This document shows, one piece after another, positions 32,013 to 39,033 of a stretch of 64,000 bases of DNA. Below the pieces are notes generated by a model, which was given only the letters and a program-made list of their open reading frames with translations, was not told where the DNA came from and made no database searches. This DNA comes from Candidatus Devosia phytovorans (GTDB taxonomy: Bacteria > Pseudomonadota > Alphaproteobacteria > Rhizobiales > Devosiaceae), in contig CP119312.1 in assembly GCA_029202405.1 (NCBI GenBank), positions 67,001-131,000 on the forward strand. Direction: 5' to 3'. The position numbers and the translations under genes were made by a program. Within the stretch, counting starts at the first letter, position 1. Each line of letters starts with the position of its first letter.

Positions 32013-33119
32013 TCAGAGTTTGTTCGCGCGTTGCTGGCTTTGCATGAAGGCGTCGTAGTTGAGTTCGGCGATCTGGTTCCAGAGATAGTGGTCCTTACGG
32101 AAGGCTGTGATGGAGTCCCAGATGGTCTTGAAATGCGGGCTGGATTGGCTCAGTTCGGCATAGGTTTCATTGGCCGCTTCGAAGCTGGCCTCCATGATTT
32201 CCGGGCTGAAGGGGCGGAGCTGGGCGCCGGCGGCGACGAGCTTCTTGATGGCGGTGGGATTGACGAAATCATACTTGGCCAGCATGTCGGCACTGGTGGC
32301 CTGGCAGGCGGTTTTCAGCAGCGACTGGTACTGTGCTGGCAGTTCTTCGAACTTGGTCTTGTTGATCAGCGCGTGGACGGTCGGGCCGCCTTCCCACCAG
32401 CCGGGATAGTAGTAATAGGGCGCGACCTTCTGGAAGCCGAGCTTTTCGTCGTCATAGGGGCCAACCCATTCGGCGGCGTCGATCGTGCCTTTTTCCAGCG
32501 CATTGTAGATTTCGCCGCCCGGCAGGGTCTGGGGGATGACGCCGAGCTTGGTGAGGATGGTGCCGGCGAAGCCGACGCGCATCTTGAGGCCCTGGAGGTC
32601 GGCGACGGTATTGATCTCCTTGCGGAACCAGCCGCCCATCTGGGCCGCGGTATTGCCGCAGGGGAAGCCGACGATGTTGTAATCGGCGAGGAAGGCATTG
32701 GTGATGTCGAGGCCGCCGCCATAATAGTACCAGGCGCTCATGCCGCGGGCATTGAGCGAAAAGGGAATGGCGGCCATGGCGGCCCAGGCAACGTCCTTGC
32801 CGGAGAAATAATAGCCCACGGTATGGGCCATTTCGATCGTGCCTTCGGAGACGGGGTCGACCACTTCAAAGGCCGGAACAAGTTCGCCGGCGGCAAAGAC
32901 GTCGATGGTGAAATTGCCGTCGGAGGCTTCGCTGACATATTTGGCCAGGGTTTCGCCGCCGCCATAAATGGTGTCGAGACCGGGCGGGAACGAGCTGGCC
33001 AGGCGCCAGGCAATCTTGGGCTGGCTCTGGGCAATGGCCGGCATGGCCAGGCCGGTTGTGGCGGCAACGGCGCCAGCGCCCACGGCACTGGCCTTGGTAA
33101 AGAACTTGCGACGATCCAA
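32013..33119 (-). CDS. TRAP transporter substrate-binding protein (DctP), Tat-type signal
   Basis: The 368-residue periplasmic protein has a twin-arginine style signal (LDRRKFFTKASAVGAGAVAATTGLAMPA, cut near AIAQ) and the DctP fold with INTVADLQGLKMRVGF, which holds the ligand-contact Arg, and EKGTIDAAEWVGPYDD. It resembles the mannitol/chloroaromatic (FcbT/SmoM) subgroup. A TTG start at 33119 has GGGAGG upstream. It lies convergent to the dctQM pair rather than in one operon. The ligand is unknown; an organic acid is likely. Confidence 0.9.
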   Translation of the reverse strand: MDRRKFFTKASAVGAGAVAATTGLAMPAIAQSQPKIAWRLASSFPPGLDTIYGGGETLAKYVSEASDGNFTIDVFAAGELVPAFEVVDPVSEGTIEMAHTVGYYFSGKDVAWAAMAAIPFSLNARGMSAWYYYGGGLDITNAFLADYNIVGFPCGNTAAQMGGWFRKEINTVADLQGLKMRVGFAGTILTKLGVIPQTLPGGEIYNALEKGTIDAAEWVGPYDDEKLGFQKVAPYYYYPGWWEGGPTVHALINKTKFEELPAQYQSLLKTACQATSADMLAKYDFVNPTAIKKLVAAGAQLRPFSPEIMEASFEAANETYAELSQSSPHFKTIWDSITAFRKDHYLWNQIAELNYDAFMQSQQRANKL

Positions 33120-33178
33120 CGAATATTCCTCCCTCAAAAAGACCGGATCTCCCCTTCCGGTCGGCATCAACAATACAC

Positions 33179-33213
33179 GGCGCAAAACCCAAGTCCAGAC
33201 AGGGTTTTGTGCC
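33179..33213. promoter_or_regulatory. inverted repeat in a divergent promoter region
   Basis: GGCGCAAAACCC (33179-33190) and GGGTTTTGTGCC (33202-33213) match in 11 of 12 positions with an 11-base spacer. It lies between the divergent dctP and PfkB kinase genes, a fitting place for a regulator site; no regulator gene is adjacent. Confidence 0.5.
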
Positions 33214-33338
33214 AGTTGTGCGGAAGAATTTACTTGTGATGGCGCCGCGTGCCCGCCGGTTGGGCAAATGCTCTGGGTGCTGGTGACAGGTCCGGCAAAG
33301 ATGGTATGTGAGCCGTCGAACAAACGGGAGGTGACTGC

Positions 33339-34283
33339 ATGTTCGTGGTGGGTGGCGAGAGCCTGATTGATCTGGTGCCAGCAGCGCCCGGCCCGGCGGC
33401 CGAGCGGCAGCCGGTGGCGGGTGGATCTCCGTTCAACTGCGCCATTGCCCTGGCCAAGCTCGGCAATCAGACAGGCTTCCTGTGTCCGATCAGTACAGAC
33501 TCCTATGGCGACATGCTGCTCCAGCCGTTGGCCGAGGCGGGGGTAAATGTGTTGGTCAAGGAGCGCGTCGATGCGCCAACGACCAAGGCGATCGTCACCT
33601 TTAACGAGAAAATGCAGGCAAGCTATCAGTTCGAGCGCGGAGCCGAACGGGCTTTCACCCAGGACAGCCTGCTCGAGGCGCTGCCGGGCGATGTCGAAGT
33701 CCTGCAACTGGGTGGTTTCGTGCCGATCGAGACTGCGGATGCGGCGGCCTGGCAGGCAGTCGCGCGCAAGGCTATTGCCGGTGGCGCAGTCTTGACCATG
33801 GATATCAATGTGCGGCCGCTGCTGGTTGACGACGAGGCAAGCTATCGGCTGCAATTGTCGCAACTGCTCGACCTGGCGCATGTGATCAAGCTGTCGGACG
33901 AGGATCACGTCTGGCTTGAGCCCAAGCTGAGTATCGAAGCGCATGCCAGACTGTTGCTGGCGCGAACCAATTGCCAGCTGGTGATCGTGACACTGGGCGA
34001 AGAGGGCTCGCTGGCCTTTACGTCGGAGGCGGAAGCCAAGAGCGCAATCTATTCGCCGCCGGTCTTCGTCGACACGGTCGGTGCTGGCGACAGCCTGATG
34101 GCGGGTACACTGACCTGGCTGGGTGAGCATGGCGCGTTTCATGCTGGCGGTTTTGCCGGCCTGGACACGGCGGGCCTCGAAGAGATGCTGCGCTTCGGCG
34201 CGGTGGTGGCGGGGATCAATTGCGGTCGCAAGGGCTGCCAGCCACCGACGCGCGCCGAGGTCGATGCCGTGCTAGGGAAATAA
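33339..34283 (+). CDS. PfkB-family carbohydrate kinase
   Basis: The 314-residue ribokinase-fold kinase has the N-terminal PfkB signature region AGGSPFNCAIALAKLG and the C-terminal ATP/catalytic signature DTVGAGDSLMAGTL with the base Asp. It is closest in layout to fructokinase or 2-keto-3-deoxygluconate kinase. KDPG aldolase is 2.2 kb downstream, so KDG kinase activity is an option. GGGAGGTGAC precedes the ATG. It is divergent from dctP. Confidence 0.87.
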   Translation: MFVVGGESLIDLVPAAPGPAAERQPVAGGSPFNCAIALAKLGNQTGFLCPISTDSYGDMLLQPLAEAGVNVLVKERVDAPTTKAIVTFNEKMQASYQFERGAERAFTQDSLLEALPGDVEVLQLGGFVPIETADAAAWQAVARKAIAGGAVLTMDINVRPLLVDDEASYRLQLSQLLDLAHVIKLSDEDHVWLEPKLSIEAHARLLLARTNCQLVIVTLGEEGSLAFTSEAEAKSAIYSPPVFVDTVGAGDSLMAGTLTWLGEHGAFHAGGFAGLDTAGLEEMLRFGAVVAGINCGRKGCQPPTRAEVDAVLGK

Positions 34284-34351
34284 TCCCGGACTGCACCTTA
34301 ACATTTCCGTTAGTTGCCAGTGGCTTTCGGCTCTGCTCTCTAGATTTTGAG

Positions 34352-34404
34352 TGATCGCGCTTTCGAACCACAAAAGTGGTGTCCATTTTTGCTGAAAACG
34401 CTCA
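34352..34404 (+). repeat. dispersed repeat, family C copy 2
   Basis: GATCGCGCTTTCGAACCAC, AAAAGTGGTGTCC, TTTTTGCTGAAAACGCTC aligns with the element at 29743-29795. It lies upstream of the cytochrome gene. Confidence 0.65.
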
Positions 34405-34433
34405 AGCTCGTGACAGCGGCAAGGGGTTGAGCA

Positions 34434-35309
34434 ATGCGGCGTGGTCTGGTGATTCTGGGCGTCCTGGCCGTGGCGGCTGTGGGCGCTGGTGTGTATTTCC
34501 TCAAGCCGGTCAATGGTCCGGCGCGTGACCTGACCCTTACGGGCGACGCGGCGCGCGGCGATTACCTGATGCGACTGGGCGGCTGCGTCGCCTGCCATAC
34601 CGATGTGGCCAATGGCAAAGCCTTCCTGTCAGGGGGCGCAGGGCTGGAGACACAGTTCGGGATTTTCGTGCCACCCAATATCACTTCCGATCCCGAGGCC
34701 GGCATCGGTAGCTGGACGGTGGCGCAGTTTTCCGATGCGATGAGCAATGGCATGGGGCCGCAGGGCCATCTTTACCCGGCCTTCCCCTATGAGAATTATA
34801 CGCTGATGAGCGACCAGGAGATCGTCGATCTCTATGCGGCGCTGATGGCGACCGAGCCGGTGAGCGAGCCGGCCGCGGAAAGCCAGATCCCTTTTCCCTT
34901 CAATATCCGCCTTGCCATGGCGGGCTGGAAGAATCTGTTCTTCACGCCGGAACGCTTCGTGCCGGAAGCGGGGCGATCGGACAGCTATAACCGCGGCAAG
35001 TATCTGGCGCTGGGGCCGGCGCATTGCGTCGCCTGCCATACGCCGCGAAACGCGCTGGGGGCATTGGAATGGGATCAGGCCATGGCCGGTTCGCCGGGCG
35101 GCACGGGCGGTCGGGCGCCAGCGATCACGCGACAGGCGCTGCTGGACGGCGGTTATGACGAGGCGAGCCTGGCGCAGACGCTGATGGATGGTTTCACGCC
35201 CAATTTCGACGTGCTGGGCGGGCCGATGGGCGAGGTGATCACTGATTCCACGTCGCTGTGGACGGATGAGGATCGGGCGGCGCTGGCGGAGTATCTGCTG
35301 GCGGAGTGA
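34434..35309 (+). CDS. diheme c-type cytochrome
   Basis: The 291-residue protein has an N-terminal membrane anchor or signal (LVILGVLAVAAVGAGVYFL) and two CVACH heme sites, near residues 51 and 201, each in a cytochrome c domain. Later Met residues (for example in SNGMGPQG) could be axial ligands. It resembles the cytochrome subunit of membrane alcohol or sugar dehydrogenases, but no dehydrogenase gene lies beside it. It would pass electrons in the periplasm. Confidence 0.9.
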   Translation: MRRGLVILGVLAVAAVGAGVYFLKPVNGPARDLTLTGDAARGDYLMRLGGCVACHTDVANGKAFLSGGAGLETQFGIFVPPNITSDPEAGIGSWTVAQFSDAMSNGMGPQGHLYPAFPYENYTLMSDQEIVDLYAALMATEPVSEPAAESQIPFPFNIRLAMAGWKNLFFTPERFVPEAGRSDSYNRGKYLALGPAHCVACHTPRNALGALEWDQAMAGSPGGTGGRAPAITRQALLDGGYDEASLAQTLMDGFTPNFDVLGGPMGEVITDSTSLWTDEDRAALAEYLLAE

Positions 35310-35311
35310 CG

Positions 35312-35611
35312 CTAGAGATTTTTGAGTGCCTCCTTGGCATTACGTGCGGCGTGCAAGATACGCAGGACAAACACCGCTCGGGGAAGCAGCCGATAGTAGA
35401 TGACGTAGTTCCCGAGCGGGATCGATCTTATGCCGTCGCCCAGTTCCGGTCTGGGCTGTCCAGACTCTGGATAGTCACCGGCGCGTTGACTGACGGCGAT
35501 GATTGAATCGATAATATCGTCGGCTGCGCGGACGCTGTCATTTGCGATGTAGAGCCAGATGTCCTGGCGGTCCTGTTTGGCTGCAAAGCTTTCCCTGACC
35601 TCAAGCCGCAT
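35312..35611 (-). CDS. parE: ParE/RelE-family toxin
   Basis: The 99-residue protein has the ParE layout: two N-terminal helices (AAKQDRQDIWLYIANDSV, AADDIIDSIIAVSQ), then the strand pairs with RSIPLGNYVIYYRLL and FVLRILHAARN. It would be neutralised by the antitoxin encoded directly upstream. The first codons overlap the antitoxin gene by 11 bases, which supports a type II operon with the antitoxin first. Confidence 0.9.
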   Translation of the reverse strand: MRLEVRESFAAKQDRQDIWLYIANDSVRAADDIIDSIIAVSQRAGDYPESGQPRPELGDGIRSIPLGNYVIYYRLLPRAVFVLRILHAARNAKEALKNL

Positions 35612-35873
35612 TTGACTTGGCTCGTTCGGCTAATATGCGTCGGCCCTCTCTCTTGATTTCCTCAGCATCCATAGGTCCGGCGTCGCCACTGTCGATGCCG
35701 TCCTGGATCGCCTTTTTCAGCTCGTTCAATTTCCACTCACGCAGGGCTTCGCGTTCTTCCATCAGGCGCATGCCGTCGCGGAGGACTTCGCTGACGCTGG
35801 CGTAACGGCCTGAGGCGACGAGATTTTTGGCGAAGGCCTCGTAGTGATCGCCGAGGGAATAGCTGGATGGCAT
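35601..35873 (-). CDS. parD: ParD-family antitoxin
   Basis: The 90-residue protein starts with a ribbon-helix-helix region (SLGDHYEAFAKNLVASGRYASVSEVLRDGMRLMEEREA) followed by a long charged helix that would wrap the toxin. AGGAGCG stands before the ATG at 35873. It is the first gene of the toxin-antitoxin pair and probably represses its own promoter. Confidence 0.9.
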   Translation of the reverse strand: MPSSYSLGDHYEAFAKNLVASGRYASVSEVLRDGMRLMEEREALREWKLNELKKAIQDGIDSGDAGPMDAEEIKREGRRILAERAKSNAA

Positions 35874-36002
35874 GATGGGCGCTCCTGAAAATATCAATTT
35901 ATGATAGGATCGGAGGGTTGAGCCGGCAAGTCCATCCGTAGAAATGCTTGCATGATCCGGCATTGCCCCTAAGCTATTGCCCCGATGGCAGGGGGCTTGC
36001 CG

Positions 36003-36449
36003 ATGGGTGGACGGGACGATGACGGCTTGGGCGAAGAGGCCCAACGTGGCTTTGCCAATGCTACGGATTCGGTCGGCGCCTATACCGATATGCAGGCCAT
36101 TGTCCTGATGGGCTATCGCTACCGCTGCGTGCTCACCGGCGCACAGTTCGGCAAGCAGGTGCTGCATCTGCATCCCGATCTCGACGTCGTTGCCATCCAG
36201 CCGCTGGACCAGGGCGGGCAGCTGACGATCGGCAATTTCCTGCCCATGTTGTCGTCGCTCAGCGGACCGTTTGGCGATGGGCTGATCACGATCGATGACG
36301 ACTACCGCATCGTGGTGCCGCATCCGGATCTGCTGGGCCGGCAGTTGGTGGACGTGTTGCGGCATGGCCTTGATCTGCCGGGGGAAGAGCTGTTCAAGCC
36401 AGGCACAGGATTTCTTGCCTATCACCGGCGTTATGCTCTGGGGCGATGA
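36003..36449 (+). CDS. hypothetical protein, degenerate HNH-like domain
   Basis: The 148-residue protein contains YRCVLTGAQF, then LDVVAIQPLDQGGQLTIGNFLPM and GDGLITIDDDYRIVV. This follows the outline of an HNH_2-type nuclease (CxxTG, AHIxP, NgLxL), but the expected His of AHI is replaced (VAIQP), so catalysis is doubtful. The ATG at 36003 is preferred because of GGGGG nine bases upstream; ATG 35985 is the alternative. The family relation is tentative. Confidence 0.6.
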   Translation: MGGRDDDGLGEEAQRGFANATDSVGAYTDMQAIVLMGYRYRCVLTGAQFGKQVLHLHPDLDVVAIQPLDQGGQLTIGNFLPMLSSLSGPFGDGLITIDDDYRIVVPHPDLLGRQLVDVLRHGLDLPGEELFKPGTGFLAYHRRYALGR

Positions 36450-36536
36450 TAATTTCGTCGCATCGGGGTGAACGGGCTTGCGGCGGACCGGGCTTGGTCC
36501 TAACCCTTCTGGCACAGTTACCGACGAGGTTCGACC

Positions 36537-37172
36537 ATGCCGCAAGACGCAGCCGCCATTCGTTCCATTCTCTCGCTAGCGCCGGTCGTACCGGTCATCA
36601 TCCTCGATGACGTGAGCCAAGCGCGGCCGCTGGCAGAGGCGTTGGTGGCGGGTGGCTTGCCGATCCTCGAAGTGACGCTGCGCACGCCGAACGCGCTGAA
36701 AGTCATGGAGGAAATGGCCAAGGTGAATGGCGCCATCGTCGGCTCGGGTACGGTGCGGACGCCGCTGCATATGAAGCAGTCAGTGGATGCCGGTTGCCGT
36801 TTTATGGTGTCGCCGGGAATTTCGCCGCGTATTCTAGACGCTGCCGATGATATCGGCATTCCGCTGCTGCCGGGTATTGCGACGCCGAGCGAGGCGATGA
36901 CGGCGGCCGAGCGCGGCTACAGCTTTCTCAAGTTTTTCCCCGCCGAGGCCAATGGCGGCGCGCCGGTGCTGAAAGCCTTTGCTTCGCCGCTGCCGGATAT
37001 CACCTTCTGCCCGACGGGCGGGATCGATCCGGCCAAGGCCAAGGTCTATCTGGGTCTGCCCAATGTGATCTGTGTGGGCGGCAGCTGGATCATGCCGGCC
37101 GATGCGATCGCGGCTGGCGACTGGGGCAAGATCGAAGCGCTGGCGCGCGAGGCGAGCGCGCTGCGCGGCTAG
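36537..37172 (+). CDS. eda: 2-dehydro-3-deoxyphosphogluconate aldolase
   Basis: The 211-residue class I aldolase has the base Glu in LPILEVTLRTPNAL, the VGSGTV loop, and the Schiff-base Lys in YSFLKFFPAEANGG, followed by CPTGGI. It splits KDPG into pyruvate and glyceraldehyde 3-phosphate in the Entner-Doudoroff pathway. It ends two bases before modE, so read-through into the mod genes is possible. Confidence 0.94.
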   Translation: MPQDAAAIRSILSLAPVVPVIILDDVSQARPLAEALVAGGLPILEVTLRTPNALKVMEEMAKVNGAIVGSGTVRTPLHMKQSVDAGCRFMVSPGISPRILDAADDIGIPLLPGIATPSEAMTAAERGYSFLKFFPAEANGGAPVLKAFASPLPDITFCPTGGIDPAKAKVYLGLPNVICVGGSWIMPADAIAAGDWGKIEALAREASALRG

Positions 37173-37174
37173 CC

Positions 37175-37543
37175 ATGGCCGAGGTGCCGGAGGACGGGCT
37201 GAGCCATCTGCGGGTCACGCTGAGCGAGACGGCCTATATCGGGCCGGGTCGGGCTGACCTGCTTGAGTTGATCGATCAGACCGGGTCCATTTCTGCTGCG
37301 GGCAAGGCCATGGGCATGAGCTACAAGCGGGCCTGGGGACTGGTGCAGGCGCTTAACGAAGGGTTTGGCACTCACCTGGTTGAATCCAGCCGCGGTGGAG
37401 CGGCGCAGGGCGGGGCGCAGTTGACCGAGGCGGGACGGCTTGTGCTCGACCACTATCGGGGGATGCAGGAGAGGACGCGGGCGGCGATTGCCGGGGACGT
37501 CGCGGCGCTGCGGCAGAAGTTCGATATGTCTGGACGGAAATAA
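37175..37543 (+). CDS. modE: ModE-type molybdate regulator, DNA-binding domain only
   Basis: This 122-residue protein is a ModE N-terminal winged helix: GPGRADLLELIDQTGSISAAGKAMGMSYKRAWGLVQALNEGFG, then the wing AAQGGAQLTEAGRLVL. The C-terminal molybdate-binding (MOP) domains of full ModE are absent, as in many alphaproteobacterial forms. A ModE-like palindrome lies between this gene and modA, so control of modAB is likely. Confidence 0.9.
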   Translation: MAEVPEDGLSHLRVTLSETAYIGPGRADLLELIDQTGSISAAGKAMGMSYKRAWGLVQALNEGFGTHLVESSRGGAAQGGAQLTEAGRLVLDHYRGMQERTRAAIAGDVAALRQKFDMSGRK

Positions 37544-37576
37544 CGCTTGCTTCGGGTTGGAACGGCGGGCGACAAC

Positions 37577-37600
37577 CGATATGAAACGAAAAACATATCG
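37577..37600. promoter_or_regulatory. ModE-like operator before modA
   Basis: CGATATG (37577-37583) and CATATCG (37594-37600) are perfect inverted arms with a 10-base spacer, close in form to the CG-TATA palindrome bound by ModE. It ends nine bases before the modA ATG. Confidence 0.7.
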
Positions 37601-37609
37601 GAGCCTTCG

Positions 37610-38341
37610 ATGAACCGCGTCCTCCTGGCCCTCGTGACGGGCCTGCTTGCTTCCACTGGCGCCCATGCCGAAACGGTCAATGTGGCCGTGGCGGCCAATT
37701 TCACCAAGGTGGCCGAAGAGCTGGCGCCGATCTTCAAGGCCGAGACCGGCCATGACGTGGTCTATAGCTTTGGTGCCACGGGGCAGCTTTACACCCAGGC
37801 AACTCAGGGGGCGCCGTTCGAGGTGTTTCTGTCGGCCGACGATGTGCGGCCGAGCCAGGCGGTGAGCGACGGGATTGGCGTCGAGGGGACAGTGTTCACC
37901 TATGCCATTGGTGCGCTGGCGCTGTATTCGACGTCGTTCGACCTGACGGACGGCAAGGCGGTGCTCGAGGCCGGTGATTTCGACAAGATTGCCATTGCCG
38001 ATCCGGAAACCGCGCCTTACGGCCGCGCTGCAACCGAAGCGCTGGATGGGTTGGGGCTGACCGAGGCGGTGGCGGACAAGCTGGTGACGGGCGAAAACAT
38101 CACCCAGACGCTGCAGTTCATCGAAAGCGGCAATGCCGAGCTCGGCTTTACAGCGGCGAGCCAGGTTGTGGGCAAGTCGTCGGTGTGGCTGGTGCCGGCC
38201 GATCTTTATGAGCCGATCCGGCAGGATGCGGTGTTGCTCAAGACCGGCGAGGCCAGTCCGGCGGCGTCGGCCTATGTGGACTTCCTCAAGAGTGATGCCG
38301 CGGTGGCCGTGATCGAAGCGGCGGGTTACGTCGTCGAATAG
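37610..38341 (+). CDS. modA: molybdate ABC transporter substrate-binding protein
   Basis: The 243-residue periplasmic protein has a signal peptide (LLALVTGLLASTGAHA) and ModA motifs: NVAVAANFTKVAEELAPIFKAETGHDVVYSFGATGQLY, then ITQTLQFIESGNAELGFTAASQV. The Ser/Tyr-type oxyanion contacts cannot be fixed by eye. CGGAG precedes the ATG. It is followed closely by modB. Confidence 0.94.
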   Translation: MNRVLLALVTGLLASTGAHAETVNVAVAANFTKVAEELAPIFKAETGHDVVYSFGATGQLYTQATQGAPFEVFLSADDVRPSQAVSDGIGVEGTVFTYAIGALALYSTSFDLTDGKAVLEAGDFDKIAIADPETAPYGRAATEALDGLGLTEAVADKLVTGENITQTLQFIESGNAELGFTAASQVVGKSSVWLVPADLYEPIRQDAVLLKTGEASPAASAYVDFLKSDAAVAVIEAAGYVVE

Positions 38342-38352
38342 GCAGGAGCAGG

Positions 38353-39033
38353 ATGTATCTTGGCGATATCTGGACGCCGGTCAGTCTGACGCTGACGCTG
38401 GCGGGGATCAATACGCTCATTCTTTTGCTGCTCGGCACTCCGATTGCCTGGTGGCTGGCGCGCAGCAGGAGCCGGTTTCGCGAAGTGGTGGGGGCGGTGG
38501 TGGCCATGCCGCTGGTGCTGCCGCCGACGGTGCTGGGGTTTTACCTGCTGCTGGCGCTCGGGCCCTATGGGCCGGGCGGGTGGATCGCCGGGCTCTGGGG
38601 TGGGCGGACGCTGGCGTTTTCGTTTACCGGCCTCATCATCGGGTCGTTCTTTTATTCGCTGCCCTTCATGGTTCAGCCGCTGCGCAATGGCTTCATGGCG
38701 ATCGGCGATGATGCGCTGGAGGCGGCGACGAGCCTGGGGGCTTCGGACTGGCAGCGGTTCTGGCGGGTGGCGGTCCCCCTTGCCCGCCCCGGCTATATTA
38801 CCGGCGCGGTGATGACCTTTGCCCATACGGTTGGGGAATTCGGCGTGGTGCTGATGATCGGGGGAAATATCCCGGGGCAGACCAAGGTGATCGCCATTGC
38901 GCTCTACGATTATGTCGAGCGGCTGCAATGGGGCGAGGCGCATGTGGTGGCGCTGGGCATGGTGATTTTCGCCTTTGTCGTCATTGCGGTGACGCTGAGC
39001 ATTGATCGGCGGGTCAATGTGCCGATGCCCTAG
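38353..39033 (+). CDS. modB: molybdate ABC transporter permease
   Basis: The 226-residue protein has five or six membrane spans and the permease EAA loop, seen as DALEAATSLGASDWQRFWRVAVPLARPG. MPLVLPPTVLGFYLL is typical of ModB. The expected ATPase gene modC does not follow: the modB stop overlaps the convergent ligD stop by four bases. The ATPase must be encoded elsewhere or has been lost. Confidence 0.94.
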   Translation: MYLGDIWTPVSLTLTLAGINTLILLLLGTPIAWWLARSRSRFREVVGAVVAMPLVLPPTVLGFYLLLALGPYGPGGWIAGLWGGRTLAFSFTGLIIGSFFYSLPFMVQPLRNGFMAIGDDALEAATSLGASDWQRFWRVAVPLARPGYITGAVMTFAHTVGEFGVVLMIGGNIPGQTKVIAIALYDYVERLQWGEAHVVALGMVIFAFVVIAVTLSIDRRVNVPMP

